Assembly: GCA_902764345.1 (NCBI GenBank) | Contig: CACWVT010000007.1 | Span: forward strand, 1-51,455 | DNA from: an uncultured Ruminobacter sp. | Lineage (GTDB): Bacteria > Pseudomonadota > Gammaproteobacteria > Enterobacterales > Succinivibrionaceae | Direction of reading: 5' to 3' | DNA: 51,455 nucleotides | In this document: positions 35,101-45,448 of the stretch, in pieces | How positions within the stretch are numbered: the stretch's first letter is position 1 | Layout: each line of letters begins with the position of its first letter | Notes under the pieces: model-generated | What the model was told of the DNA's origin: nothing | The model's input: the letters and a program-made list of their open reading frames with translations, nothing else | The model's database searches: none | Position numbers and translations under genes: made by a program

Positions 35101-35846
35101 CAAGGCAATCATCTGTAATATTATGTTTTTTATTTAAATTTTAACAGTATATTCAGTTATTTATGTTGCTTATTTTATATTTTTCTAAAAACATAACATT
35201 GGCATAATGCAAAAAAATTGCAATAAGAATTTTTGTATGTGCTGTGAAAGAATACATCACCTGTAAGAGCACGTCCAGATACTTTTTTATTATATGGATC
35301 TGTTACTGAACGGATATGAGGCCTAAGAATTTATGACTTACATGGCTGCCTGCCGAATCAGGGAATCAAAGCATATTTATTGCTGTCACTAATTATTTTT
35401 CTGAACAGGTAAGTTGGGAATAACAGCTGAAGTCACGGTGGATTTTGGGACAGTGTGTAATGTATTACAGGGAATGAATGCATTATGTTTTTCTTTTAAG
35501 ACTTTTGCAATATTCCGGATTAGGACCGTATATGGTTAAAGATTGTCCAGAAAACCTTTTAATTTCAGTCAAGTTAGGATAGATATCTCATTAAATGCCG
35601 TTTCGTATGGTTTTATCAGATATCGTGGGCTATTATTATAAGGGGTTCGTGCGTAATGTCCCGACATCCGTATCATGCATGGTACGGGGATTCTTTGTGT
35701 ATTCTGAGAAATATCGGTTAATATTTATCTGCGGTAATACGGGCGGAGAAATCAGAATGAATCAGTCATGTTTTTCAGACGTGGTGCGAACTTCCTAAAC
35801 GTTATGATTTGGATAATGAGTTACACATGGAGTTGAAGGCGATAAG
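35101..35846. other. AT-rich gap between CRISPR leader and tamA, no gene supported
   Basis: About 750 bases with many stop codons in all frames. One open frame of 67 codons (35595-35798) has no ribosome site or recognisable features. I see no cas1, cas2 or other cas fragment, no tRNA and no clear terminator. The tamA promoter must lie here, but I cannot place it with confidence. Confidence 0.5.
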
Positions 35847-37694
35847 ATGATATCTCGTCTTTACCTTTTTTTATTTCTTTCTTTTCTGCTGCTGTGCGGT
35901 GCCGGAAACTGTTTTGCAGATACCGCGTACGACGCTGATTATAACGTGCACAGACAGATTGAGTTTAAGAATGAATATACCCGTCAGGAAGAGGATCTTA
36001 ATGAAGGTGTTCCTGAAGAGGTTCTTAACCGTGCTGTAAAATACAGGGTTGAATGCCGCAGGAGCAAGGTAAGGGATAATATAGAGGCCTATCTTTCAAC
36101 ACTTCCTGAATTAAAGCGCATAAGCTTCAATACCCATCATTCATCTGTTTATAAAATTGAAGAAAAGGTAAAGAGCGCCGTAAAGGTATACGGGTACTAC
36201 CGTCCGGTCATAAAGATGACCTTTAAATCAAAGAATTCCTCTGTTCTTTACGTGCACGTTGATCTCGGTAAGCCGGTATGGATAAAGGATACGCACATCG
36301 AGGTGCTGGGGGAGGCACTGACCGATCCCGGGTTCATGAGGGTATTCAGAGAAAACAAGCTGAAGCCTTATACGATCCTGTCTCACGATGCCTACGAAAC
36401 AATAAAGGCCAGGGTTATGACCACAGCTCTTACCCGCGGCTACTTCGATTCTCATTTCATAAAATCCCACGTATACGTGGATCCTACCGAAAACAGTGCG
36501 GAAGTGTACCTCGTGTTCAACAGCGGCAAGAGATACAGATTCGGAGCAGTATCATATACCGGGGATACCCAGTATGTTCCGGCCATAGAACCTGTTGTGG
36601 ATATTGAGCCGAGTGACAGATTCAATACAGAAAGGATTTCACGGGTAAGCGGTAATCTGTATGATACGGGATACTTTGCCGATGCCGAGGTACATCCTGT
36701 TCTTGAGGAAACCGAGGATTATGAGGTACCGATAAATATCCATCTCAAGAGAAAGAAATTCAATGTGGTCGAAACCGGTATAGGCTATGCCACCGATGAA
36801 GGTGTTCGCGGAAAGGTCAGATGGAATATGCCTCTTCTTAATGAAAGAGGGGATTCCCTGATCATGCAGTTGCAGATGTCTCAGGTTAAGCAGGAGTTTC
36901 TCGTAAGATATAAGATACCTTACAGAAATCCTCTTACCGATTATTTCTATCTGCAGGCGCAGCAGACTCATGATGAGCTGAACGATACCAAGGATGACGT
37001 GACATCGTTCCAGGCGCATTACGTGACCAAGGAACATCGCCCGTGGTCAGTTGATTACGGTTTTAACGTTCAGTATGAAGATTATACCCAGGGCATGGAA
37101 AAAGGAAACGCATGGACAATAGGACCTAATCTCAGGGTTAATTTTGCCAGAGCCTTCCCTCGTGTTGATGCCAGAGTCGGTGAAAATTATAACTTCAGGG
37201 TCGCCACTTCCGCTAAAAACATTGGTGCTGACGTGACGTTTGTTCAGCTGTATTCATCAGCGAAGTGGATGTTCAGTCCTACCCGCGATTCCAGATTCCT
37301 GATGCGCTTTGAGCAGGGGGTAAATGTCGGTCCTGACGCCGAGAGCGCTCCTCCTTCATACAGATTTTTCGTGGGCGGTGACAATTCCGTGAGAGGTTTC
37401 GGTTACAAGACCGTTTCAGACAGGGACAGAACCGGCAAGCTTGCAGGCGGACGTTACATGACCACGGGGTCTGCGGAAGTTCAGATTCCGGTAATAGAGG
37501 ATCTGCGCTCTGCATGGTTTATTGATGCCGGTCAGGCAACAAATAATTATAAGAGCGACAATACCGTGGTAGGTGTGGGTACAGGTATAAGATACGTAAC
37601 GCCAATCGGACTTATTAAGGTGGATCTCGGCTTCGGCGTGTCTGAAACACACATTCCGTTCCATTTGCATTTCGGTATAGGTCCGGATATCTAG
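35847..37694 (+). CDS. tamA: Translocation and assembly module protein TamA (Omp85 family)
   Basis: 615 residues, the usual TamA length. It is an outer-membrane beta-barrel which, with TamB, moves proteins and phospholipids to the outer membrane. A signal peptide (LFLFLSFLLLCGAGNCFA) is followed by three POTRA-like repeats (about residues 75-300) and a 16-strand barrel. The conserved Omp85 loop-6 motif is VRGFGY (515-520), and the protein ends in an aromatic-rich strand. GAAGG lies 8 bases before ATG. tamB starts 50 bases downstream, the standard pairing. Confidence 0.93.
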   Translation: MISRLYLFLFLSFLLLCGAGNCFADTAYDADYNVHRQIEFKNEYTRQEEDLNEGVPEEVLNRAVKYRVECRRSKVRDNIEAYLSTLPELKRISFNTHHSSVYKIEEKVKSAVKVYGYYRPVIKMTFKSKNSSVLYVHVDLGKPVWIKDTHIEVLGEALTDPGFMRVFRENKLKPYTILSHDAYETIKARVMTTALTRGYFDSHFIKSHVYVDPTENSAEVYLVFNSGKRYRFGAVSYTGDTQYVPAIEPVVDIEPSDRFNTERISRVSGNLYDTGYFADAEVHPVLEETEDYEVPINIHLKRKKFNVVETGIGYATDEGVRGKVRWNMPLLNERGDSLIMQLQMSQVKQEFLVRYKIPYRNPLTDYFYLQAQQTHDELNDTKDDVTSFQAHYVTKEHRPWSVDYGFNVQYEDYTQGMEKGNAWTIGPNLRVNFARAFPRVDARVGENYNFRVATSAKNIGADVTFVQLYSSAKWMFSPTRDSRFLMRFEQGVNVGPDAESAPPSYRFFVGGDNSVRGFGYKTVSDRDRTGKLAGGRYMTTGSAEVQIPVIEDLRSAWFIDAGQATNNYKSDNTVVGVGTGIRYVTPIGLIKVDLGFGVSETHIPFHLHFGIGPDI

Positions 37695-37744
37695 TGATTT
37701 GAATTTAAGTTTTGGGCTCAGACAGCGGTTTAGGTTTAACAGTT

Positions 37745-40700
37745 ATGCAGAATCCAGAAAAACCATTGGAAGACAGTGAAAAAAATGTACCGGAGGTACT
37801 TAAAAAGTCCCCGGGCAGAATCAGAACCATTCTGTTGAAATTATTCAAATGGTTCACCGTGGTGTTTTTTTCACTGCTGAGTATTCTGATTGTATTAACG
37901 GGGTTTTTCTTTTTTACCCATACGGGCTCGGAATTTCTGTGGAACCGCGTGAAGGGAACTGTTTCCGGTCTTGACGGCGAGATGTCCGACGGTAATCTTG
38001 CCAACGGCTTCCGCATGAAGAACTTCAGGCTTGATATCGAGGATACCATTCATGTCGGAGCAGGTAATCTGGAGATTAAGTACTCCGTCTGGGATTTGCT
38101 GTACGGTCAGCTCAACGTAAGATATCTTAAAACCTCAGACGTGCTACTGGTTCTTGGCAACAGACCGGATAATCTTCCCGTAATCGGAGAATTTCTGGAA
38201 AGACGTCTTTACGAAAATTATTCATTTGCCCAGAATGAGCAGGGGGATATGGTAAGAATAAGAGAATCCGCACCGGAGCCGGATCCTACGCTTATATACA
38301 TGCCAGCCCCGAATGTCGTCCCTGAAGCACCGGAGACGGAACAGGCTGAGGAGGATAACGGAGAAAGATTTGTTCTGGACATGCCGGTAAACCTCAGTGT
38401 AAAGAATATTGAAATCGATCGCTTCCTGATGCTCTCCGACATCATTGACGTGGCCGTGGAGAAATGTGAGGCCTCAGCCTCCATGAACCACACGGTTCTC
38501 AATGTTGACTATCTGTCTATCACTTACGGTGATTCACTGCTTCACGGAGAGGATCGTGAGGCTCTGCTGGCAATGAGGGCAGGCGGTGAGGAGATAACCT
38601 ATGATTCTCTTCTTTCACTTCATCCTGAATATGCATCCCGAAACGTAAACACTGATGAGCTGAACGGCGAAGATAATGCCGCTTCCGCTACGGAGTCCGA
38701 TGAGTCTTCAGTGGCAGACGGCGATTCTGTCGCAGGGACGTCAGAGACTGCTGACACTGCTGCAGCTGCGGAAAAAGCGGATAAAACTTCAGATGCCGTG
38801 AGCTCAGGAGCGGAACAGGATCAGGTTACGGAGCTTGAGGCCATGCTGAATGATCCGTATGACCGAAAGGAGATTGAGGCCAGAATTCAGCCTCTTTATA
38901 CGGTTATTCTGCCTTTTGATCTTTACGTCGAAAAGGTAACCTTGAAAAATTCAAGATACCATATGGATTCATTTGATACCGGAATTTTCAGCGGCGGATT
39001 CAAGATGACTTTCATCGGTCCAGACATTCATGTGGATCGCCTGTACATAGATCATGAACTGGGGCATGCCGAACTCCAGGACAGTGACATGACCCTTGAC
39101 GGGTATTATCCGATAGAAGCTCATTTACAGGCCTCATCCAATAATCAGGAATGGTACGGTCTGCTTCATAACCATACTCTGGAAGTCAATGTTGTCGGTG
39201 ATCTGGCAGATCTCAGTTCCGCGCTGCATGTCAGGGGCTCAATTGATGCAGACATAAGAGCCAGAAGCAACGTATTGGCTCCGGGACTTCCGTTTAATGC
39301 CGACATTGACGTTAAGCATGCGTTCTGGCCGCTTGATTCCGAAAACATTGACTATGCTGCCGACAGCGTTAAGTTTCATGCTGACGGATCCCTGAGGGAG
39401 ATTGCCGCCACCTTTGACGGAATGGGGATCATCGTGCATGATTACCCGGTCCTGAATCTCAGTACCGGGTTCGTAACCGACTTCGGTTCAATTGACGTCA
39501 GTAAGTTTGAGGCAACCTCTGAAGTCGGAGACAAAGTTTCGTTTTCGGGAAAGGCCATCTGGCAGGGGCAGTATTCCTTTGACGGAAAACTCGATGCCGA
39601 CATTGTTGATCTCGGGAGATATCTGCCTGAGTACGAAGGACATTTCAAACTCGGGATTACCCCGTACGTACATTACCAGAGTCTTGATGAATGGTTCGTC
39701 AGACTGTCGCGTCTCGGTGCATCCGGAGAGATTCTCGGATATCCTCTCTCTCTTACTTCCGGCAAATTTGAGATGAATTCTTCCCTCAAGGGGATAATAG
39801 AAGGCGTTCATCTGGTCCTCGGCAATGACAACAGTGTGGATGTTTCCGGAAAAATCAATAAAAAGGCTGACATTTTGGTAAACATTGATCTTCAGGACAT
39901 AAGCACCATATTCCCTGAGTATTACGGTGTAATCAATGGTACCCTGAAGATTGACGGAGAGCTTTATTCTCCGGTTGTTTCCCTGAAGGCCTTTGCCAAC
40001 GAGTTCGTGGCACATCATTTCCATGTGGCGAACACCGATCTGGATCTTCAGGCTTCCTTTAAGGATCTGGTTCTTACCGACAGCAGACTGAGACTCTACA
40101 TGGAAGAGCTTAGAAAGGGTAAGAACTCCTTCATTAAGGATCTTGATGTTACCTTCAGCGGCAGCGAGGCTAAGCATACGCTTAAGGTTAAGACCGACAG
40201 CATGGCAGGCCCCGTCAGTCTGAGGCTTGACGGCGGAATGAACAGCGGGCGTGACCTCTATACCGGTACCCTGCAGGATTTCAGTGCCAGGGCAAGGGCA
40301 AGGGACATATCCGTCGGACTGAAGAACCCGGTAAACTTCAGACTTAAGCTGCAGCCTGAATTTTCCGCAGTCATACTCTCTCACACCTGGCTTGTGAATG
40401 ACGTGAAGATTAACATTTCCGAAGGCCGTTATTCGTCAGCCAGATCTGAAATCAGCCTGGATATTCCTGAACTTGATATGATGCATTTTAAGAAATTCCT
40501 GCCAGCCGGCTTCATGATTGACAGGCCATTGGGAATTCATGTCCATGCAGGTCTTGACCGTAACAGTCCGTTTGCCGTCGTTAAGCTGAAGGAGGGGGCT
40601 AATGCTCTCTACTACAACAGGGAAAGACTGGACATTAAAAATCTGGGATTTACCGCGGATTTCCGCAACGACAACCTTAAAACCTCTCTTGTTGCCGATT

Positions 40701-42043
40701 TCGGCAAGCTGGGCAGCATTAACAGTCTGTTGAACATTAATCATCTTTCATCCGAACAGACACTTGGCGGCAGTCTTGACATTACTGCTCTCAACATGAT
40801 TATGCTGCAGAAATTCTCAGAAGACATCAATTCATCAGACGGCATACTGAACGCCCACGGCCGCTATGCCGGAAGTCTGGGTAATCCAGCCTTCTACGGA
40901 CAGCTGAAGATTAACGAAATGAGCATCAATCCGGCAGCAGGCATCGGCTCCATTAAGCACATTAACACCACGATGGATGTGGACGGCCGGAGTGCTCAGG
41001 TAAATTCAAGTTTCAGCTTCAATGAAAAGTACGGTAACGTCAATGGTCAGATATCCTGGGAAAACGGCTTCAGGGCAACGATAGCCGTTAAGACAGATGA
41101 ACTGCCGATTCAGCTCATGGGGTATGGCGATGCACTCGTGAAGCTTGATCTCAAGGGTAAGTTCACCGACAGGTATAGCAGTATTAGCGGTGATGTGGAG
41201 GTTCCGTCAGCCAGGATCAGAATAAAGGATCTGCCTGCAAGCTCCGTATCCGCATCATCAGACATAACCGAATATACCAAAGACAAGGACGGTCTGGTGG
41301 TGGAAGAGGAACAGTATACGCTGCCGTTCCTCATGAGTGTAAACGTGAAGCTCGGACCTGAAATCAGAATTAACGCCCTTGGCCTGAAGACCAAGCTTGG
41401 GGGGACTCTGAAGGTAAGACAGCGTACCAACAAGCCTCTTTCCGTACTCGGTAAGATTGAACTTGAGGACGGTACCTTCAGGGCTTACGGGCAGAATCTG
41501 CTGATTGAGCAGGGTGTGATTGCCTTTATCGGTGATCCGTCAAGTCCGAACCTCAATATCCGAGCCATAAGGAATCCTCAGTCAATGGAGGATGACAACG
41601 TAACCGTAGGTATTAACGTGTCAGGCAATGCCAACAGTCCGAACGTAAAGATTTTCTCCCGTCCTGAAATGAATCAGAGTGAGGCTCTTTCATACCTGCT
41701 CCGCGGACGCGGACTTGATCAGACCAACGGCAGCAGTGACATGGCTACCCAGCTGCTGCTCGGTGTGGGCCTGATGCAGACAAACAGCGTGCTCGGAAGC
41801 ATGGGTGAGGTTATGGGACTCGAGGAAATGTCCCTGGATTCCAAGGGTGAGGGTGATGATACCTCCGTGGAGGTTTCAGCCTATATACTTCCTAAGGTTC
41901 AGGTGGCTTACGGCTACGGCATATACAACGCCGTGTCTGAATTCCGTATCCGTTACGAGATGTTTCCGAGATTCTACATAGAAGCCCTAAGCTCCATCGA
42001 ACAGGCAGTGGATGCAGTATACAAGTTTGATTTTGATTTCTAA
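37745..42043 (+). CDS. tamB: Translocation and assembly module protein TamB
   Basis: 1432 residues from ATG 37745; a TTG 11 codons earlier (37712) is the alternative start. One N-terminal membrane helix (VFFSLLSILIVLTGFFFFTH) anchors it in the inner membrane. A very long beta-helical body rich in alternating hydrophobic residues then spans the periplasm as a lipid-conducting groove. The C-terminal TamB domain (about 1180-1432; GTLKVRQRTNKPL, FSRPEMNQSEALSYLLRGR) is well conserved and contacts TamA. Residues about 300-365 form an acidic, Ser/Ala-rich insertion that breaks the beta pattern. Confidence 0.92.
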   Translation: MQNPEKPLEDSEKNVPEVLKKSPGRIRTILLKLFKWFTVVFFSLLSILIVLTGFFFFTHTGSEFLWNRVKGTVSGLDGEMSDGNLANGFRMKNFRLDIEDTIHVGAGNLEIKYSVWDLLYGQLNVRYLKTSDVLLVLGNRPDNLPVIGEFLERRLYENYSFAQNEQGDMVRIRESAPEPDPTLIYMPAPNVVPEAPETEQAEEDNGERFVLDMPVNLSVKNIEIDRFLMLSDIIDVAVEKCEASASMNHTVLNVDYLSITYGDSLLHGEDREALLAMRAGGEEITYDSLLSLHPEYASRNVNTDELNGEDNAASATESDESSVADGDSVAGTSETADTAAAAEKADKTSDAVSSGAEQDQVTELEAMLNDPYDRKEIEARIQPLYTVILPFDLYVEKVTLKNSRYHMDSFDTGIFSGGFKMTFIGPDIHVDRLYIDHELGHAELQDSDMTLDGYYPIEAHLQASSNNQEWYGLLHNHTLEVNVVGDLADLSSALHVRGSIDADIRARSNVLAPGLPFNADIDVKHAFWPLDSENIDYAADSVKFHADGSLREIAATFDGMGIIVHDYPVLNLSTGFVTDFGSIDVSKFEATSEVGDKVSFSGKAIWQGQYSFDGKLDADIVDLGRYLPEYEGHFKLGITPYVHYQSLDEWFVRLSRLGASGEILGYPLSLTSGKFEMNSSLKGIIEGVHLVLGNDNSVDVSGKINKKADILVNIDLQDISTIFPEYYGVINGTLKIDGELYSPVVSLKAFANEFVAHHFHVANTDLDLQASFKDLVLTDSRLRLYMEELRKGKNSFIKDLDVTFSGSEAKHTLKVKTDSMAGPVSLRLDGGMNSGRDLYTGTLQDFSARARARDISVGLKNPVNFRLKLQPEFSAVILSHTWLVNDVKINISEGRYSSARSEISLDIPELDMMHFKKFLPAGFMIDRPLGIHVHAGLDRNSPFAVVKLKEGANALYYNRERLDIKNLGFTADFRNDNLKTSLVADFGKLGSINSLLNINHLSSEQTLGGSLDITALNMIMLQKFSEDINSSDGILNAHGRYAGSLGNPAFYGQLKINEMSINPAAGIGSIKHINTTMDVDGRSAQVNSSFSFNEKYGNVNGQISWENGFRATIAVKTDELPIQLMGYGDALVKLDLKGKFTDRYSSISGDVEVPSARIRIKDLPASSVSASSDITEYTKDKDGLVVEEEQYTLPFLMSVNVKLGPEIRINALGLKTKLGGTLKVRQRTNKPLSVLGKIELEDGTFRAYGQNLLIEQGVIAFIGDPSSPNLNIRAIRNPQSMEDDNVTVGINVSGNANSPNVKIFSRPEMNQSEALSYLLRGRGLDQTNGSSDMATQLLLGVGLMQTNSVLGSMGEVMGLEEMSLDSKGEGDDTSVEVSAYILPKVQVAYGYGIYNAVSEFRIRYEMFPRFYIEALSSIEQAVDAVYKFDFDF

Positions 42044-42092
42044 ATCCGACTTGCGTTAATACCGCTCTTCAAGGACGGTATTCTGAAATCAG

Positions 42093-42135
42093 CGGGCCTC
42101 CCCGGATGTCCTTCCCGGGGAGGCCCGGTTATTTT
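42093..42135 (+). terminator. tamAB terminator
   Basis: CGGGCCTCCCCGG (42093-42105) and CCGGGGAGGCCCG (42115-42127) form a 13-base GC stem, followed by GTTATTTT. Confidence 0.88.
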
Positions 42136-42302
42136 CCGATAAACGGAATGTGTGATTGATCAAAAAAAAGCGATGTGCAATAATGCAGGCAGAATTGAAG
42201 TGCAGGTGCGGCTGTGACTGATTGCCGTCGTCTGCCAATTGTTTTTGGGGAACATCTGCGGTCCGGAATCATCCGTTACCGCATCAGGACAGAGATAACG
42301 AT

Positions 42303-43124
42303 ATGACCAGCAGCAAACAGATTCTTCTGATTAATGATATTTGCGGTTACGGTAAAGTGGCTCTTTCAGCCATGATTCCGGTACTTACCAATATGGGGTA
42401 CCATATTTACAATCTTCCAACGGCTCTGGTTTCAAACACGCTGGAATACGGTAAATTCAGAATTCAGGACACCACGGACTACATGCGTGATTCCATCCGC
42501 GTATGGCGTGAACTCGGTTTTAAGTTTGATGCCGTGTCAACCGGTCTCATTACCTCAACCGCACAGGCGGATCTTCTTATTGATTTCTGCAGCGGTGAGG
42601 CTGAAAAGGGAGTTCTTATTTTCGTCGATCCGATAATGGCCGATAACGGTTCTCTCTATAACGGCATGACCATGGAAACGGTAGCCAACATGAAAAGACT
42701 CATGTCCGTTGCCTACTGCAGCGTTCCGAACTATACCGAAGCCGTGTATCTGGCAGATGCTGAATACAAGGATGATCTCACGGAGGCCGAGGTGTTTGAG
42801 CTGATTGACCGTCTGAGAGCACTCGGTTCCAAGTCAGTTGTAATCACAAGCTGTCACGTTGAGGGAAGCGAGGCCGTTGCCGGCTACAGTGCCGAGCAGG
42901 ATGAGTATTTCGTGCTTCCTTATGTTTCCGTGCCGGTGTTCCTTCCGGGAACCGGTGACATCTTCCTGTCTATTCTCATGGGCAGACTGCTTCAGGGAAT
43001 GTACCTTAAGGCTGCGGTTTCCGACGCCATGGTTTCTGTAAAAAAGATGGTTATCAGGAACAAGGACAACGATGACAAGTTCAAGGGAATCAGAATTGAA
43101 GCCTGCCTTGACGTGCTTCAGTAG
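42303..43124 (+). CDS. Pyridoxamine kinase-like (ribokinase superfamily)
   Basis: 273 residues from ATG 42303 (MTSSKQILLINDICGYGKVA); the frame is open 27 codons upstream without support. Motifs match PdxK/PdxY-type kinases: the N-terminal INDICGYGKVALSAMIPVL, then LPTALVSNTLEYG, VFVDPIMADNG-like IFVDPIMADNGSLYNG, VPNYTEA, and the catalytic-base loop PGTGDIFLSIL. The family phosphorylates pyridoxal/pyridoxamine in the B6 salvage pathway. Its form is closer to the pyridoxamine kinases common in Firmicutes than to E. coli PdxY, so I leave the symbol open. A short hairpin follows the stop. Confidence 0.85.
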   Translation: MTSSKQILLINDICGYGKVALSAMIPVLTNMGYHIYNLPTALVSNTLEYGKFRIQDTTDYMRDSIRVWRELGFKFDAVSTGLITSTAQADLLIDFCSGEAEKGVLIFVDPIMADNGSLYNGMTMETVANMKRLMSVAYCSVPNYTEAVYLADAEYKDDLTEAEVFELIDRLRALGSKSVVITSCHVEGSEAVAGYSAEQDEYFVLPYVSVPVFLPGTGDIFLSILMGRLLQGMYLKAAVSDAMVSVKKMVIRNKDNDDKFKGIRIEACLDVLQ

Positions 43125-43146
43125 TGTTTTTTTTTTGAAGATGTCT

Positions 43147-43250
43147 GCATAAAACACCGTTTTATGCGACATGTCATGGTTAAAGATCTTAAAATTATCC
43201 GGAAGGGACTTTTAAAACCTGCCGGATTTTATTTTTCCGGATATCTTTTT
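43147..43250 (+). terminator. Hairpins and possible terminator after the kinase gene
   Basis: GCATAAAAC/GTTTTATGC (43147-43167) is a 9-base stem with a 3-base loop but no T-run. Further on, ATCCGGAA (43197-43204) pairs with TTCCGGAT (43235-43242), followed by ATCTTTTTT, with a long loop. The second is the likelier stop. Confidence 0.45.
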
Positions 43251-43317
43251 TCGGTTTTTTTATAATTATCCGCACTTTCCCTTAATGAGTGACGGATTGT
43301 CTGAACGGGACGGCTGA

Positions 43318-44541
43318 ATGATTAATGTTATTTGGGGATGGATGATTCTTTTAGGAATCCTTTCCGCACTGATAAGATGTTTTTTCGGGGAGATGCAGAT
43401 TGAAGACTTCCTTCGGGAATTCTTCGGTTCAGCAGAGCTTTCCGTCAAGGTTATAACCGGGCTTCTCGGCATGACCTGTCTGTGGATGGGGATCGCTTCA
43501 ATCATGGAATCGGCAGGGCTCACCTCAAAGCTTGCCAGACTGCTTGAGCCGCTCTTCAGGATAATAATGCCCGGGATACCCAAGGGGCATCCTGCCATCG
43601 GCAGCATTACCATGAACATGTCCGCCAACATGCTGGGGCTTGATAACGCCGCCACTCCGTTCGGCATCAGGGCCATGAAGGATATGCAGACGCTGAATCA
43701 GAATCCGGACACGGCAACCGACAGTCAGATTATGTTTCTGGTGATAAACACGTCTGCCATCACCATATTCCCCGTAAGCATCATCATGTACAGAACTCAG
43801 TTCGGTTCGGCAAGTCCCACCGACGTCTTTCTGCCGCTTCTTCTGACTTCTGCGGTTTCAACGGTAGTCGGTTTTCTGGTTACGGCCTTTATCCAGAAAA
43901 TCAACATTCTGAAGCTGCCGGTTCTTATTGCATTTACCTTCCTTCTGGGACTTATTGCCGGGCTTGGCGTCTGGGCCGTGCGTGCCGGCGAAAATCTGAC
44001 TCATCAGGCCTCGGTGTTCAGTGATGTCTGCATGGTAGGTTTTGTGGGTGCGGTGATTGCCTACGGACTTTTTCTCAGAAAGAAGGTTTTTCAGGACTTC
44101 ATAGACGGGGCAAAGCAGGGATTCGGTATCTGCGTGGACATCCTTCCGTATCTTGTAGCCATGCTTTTTGCCATTGCGGTATTCAGAAGCAGCGGACTTC
44201 TGGAACTGGTGCTCAGCGGACTGCGAAGCTTCTTCAGTCTGTTTCTGGGTGAAACCTCATTTATTGACGCACTGCCGGTAGGTCTCGTAAGACCCCTGTC
44301 GGGAAGCGGCTCCCGAGCTCTTCTTCTGGATATTTTCAATGTCCACGGACCGGACTCTCTCGCCGGACACATTGCTTCCATCATGCAGGGATCAACCGAA
44401 ACAACCCTGTACGTCATAGCCGTATATTTCGGGGCCGTGGGCATTACCAGGGTACGTCATGCCGTGTTCTGCGGTCTGCTGGCGGACCTTGCAGCCGTAG
44501 TGGCGGCCGTGGTCATCGGGTACATGTTTTTCGGTCAGTAA
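43318..44541 (+). CDS. Inner-membrane protein with two nucleoside-recognition (Gate) domains, SpmA-SpmB fusion type
   Basis: 407 residues with about ten membrane segments. The first half carries the SpmA signature GHPAIGSITMNMSANMLGLD followed by NAATPFG. The second half carries the SpmB-like DALPVGLVRPLSGSGSRALL, then ASIMQGSTETTLYVIAVYFG. So the two Bacillus spore-maturation proteins are fused here in a non-sporulating type of organism. Such proteins are widespread in gammaproteobacteria; the function is unsettled, perhaps transport of a nucleoside-like or small organic substrate. The ribosome site is weak (GGGACGG). No partner gene is adjacent. Confidence 0.88.
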   Translation: MINVIWGWMILLGILSALIRCFFGEMQIEDFLREFFGSAELSVKVITGLLGMTCLWMGIASIMESAGLTSKLARLLEPLFRIIMPGIPKGHPAIGSITMNMSANMLGLDNAATPFGIRAMKDMQTLNQNPDTATDSQIMFLVINTSAITIFPVSIIMYRTQFGSASPTDVFLPLLLTSAVSTVVGFLVTAFIQKINILKLPVLIAFTFLLGLIAGLGVWAVRAGENLTHQASVFSDVCMVGFVGAVIAYGLFLRKKVFQDFIDGAKQGFGICVDILPYLVAMLFAIAVFRSSGLLELVLSGLRSFFSLFLGETSFIDALPVGLVRPLSGSGSRALLLDIFNVHGPDSLAGHIASIMQGSTETTLYVIAVYFGAVGITRVRHAVFCGLLADLAAVVAAVVIGYMFFGQ

Positions 44542-44563
44542 AGACGGTTTTCTGCCGTGATGT

Positions 44564-44592
44564 TTGAGGGAAAGTCCCCCGTACTGTATAAT
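44564..44592 (+). promoter_or_regulatory. Promoter of the ketoacyl-synthase-like/acyltransferase pair
   Basis: TTGAGG (44564-44569), a 17-base spacer and a perfect TATAAT (44587-44592) lie 58 bases before the GTG start at 44650. Confidence 0.75.
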
Positions 44593-44649
44593 CTGTCTGT
44601 TGGCGGTGCTGGCGCACCGTCCGATTCAGGTACTGTTTGAGGATGCACC

Positions 44650-45432
44650 GTGAGCTTCAGATTTAATTTAAGACGTGCATATTTCGTTTCCGGTTATGCA
44701 CATACGTATGAAGATTTAAAAAAGATTCAGGGAATCAGTTACAATCATCATGATGACAGTTCCGTAAAGGATCTCGACATCGTAAAAGCCATTCCCATGA
44801 TGATGCGGCGCCGTCTCAACGCCTCTGGCAAGATGGCTGTTGCCGTTTCCATGGAGGCCTTCAGACATTTTGAAATCGACAAGGTGATTTATGCGAGCCG
44901 TACCGGTGAAACCAAAAGATGCATATCCCTTCTTCGGGACGTACGCATGGACGGAGGTGTTTCACCGACCGAGTTTTCCGCATCGGTGCATAACGGCAAC
45001 ATCGGCGTCTTCTCCATAATAAACGGATTTCACGGTGAAACGACCGCAGTAAGCGCTGCGGAAAATACCCTCGGGGCAGCTCTGGCCGAAGCCTATGCCT
45101 CTCTCTACGGTGAGGGCAGAAGCAGGGTTCTGGTGGTTATCTATGAAGAGGATCTGTCAAACAACATTATGCCGATACCTCAGAAGGTGTTCTATAACGG
45201 ATCATTTGCCTGCGCCCTTGTTCTTGAAAAGTGGCAGGCGGACGTAAGCTCGGTGGATGATTTTCTGGCAGCGGACAGCGCCGGGGGCGAGGCTTCTGAT
45301 GTTGCTCCGGAGCATTATTTTGAATTTGATTACGTTAGGGAAGGTTGTACGGATCCCGTGGATTTCTTCAGGGATCTGAAGTTTGTGAACCCTGATGAAG
45401 ATGAAAATCACGTAGCGGAACGGGAATCGTAA
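44650..45432 (+). CDS. Beta-ketoacyl synthase-like protein (chain-length-factor type)
   Basis: 260 residues starting at GTG, with GAGGA 8 bases upstream. Residues 48-170 match the Ketoacyl-synt_2 type: PMMMRRRLNASGKMAVAVSMEA, YASRTGETKRCISLLRDV, SPTEFSASVHNGNIGVFSI, TAVSAAENTLGAALAEAYAS. No active-site Cys is present at the usual KS position, and the protein is short, as for chain-length-factor-like partners in aryl polyene clusters. The last 50 residues are acidic. An acyltransferase gene follows after 16 bases, the same order as the start of many aryl-polyene operons. The pathway is not complete here. Confidence 0.75.
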   Translation: MSFRFNLRRAYFVSGYAHTYEDLKKIQGISYNHHDDSSVKDLDIVKAIPMMMRRRLNASGKMAVAVSMEAFRHFEIDKVIYASRTGETKRCISLLRDVRMDGGVSPTEFSASVHNGNIGVFSIINGFHGETTAVSAAENTLGAALAEAYASLYGEGRSRVLVVIYEEDLSNNIMPIPQKVFYNGSFACALVLEKWQADVSSVDDFLAADSAGGEASDVAPEHYFEFDYVREGCTDPVDFFRDLKFVNPDEDENHVAERES

Positions 45433-45448
45433 CCGGGACTGGTGAACC

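Noticed and set aside
35595-35798. 67-codon open frame left of tamA
   Set aside because: No ribosome site, no similarity, and a run of unlikely residues; it reads like open AT-rich non-coding sequence.
34925-35846. cas gene remnants beside the CRISPR array
   Set aside because: No open frame or recognisable motif of cas1, cas2, cas6 or others on either strand.
39488-40384. 298-codon frame opposite tamB
   Set aside because: Antisense shadow; long only because the gene's codon bias removes stops on the other strand.
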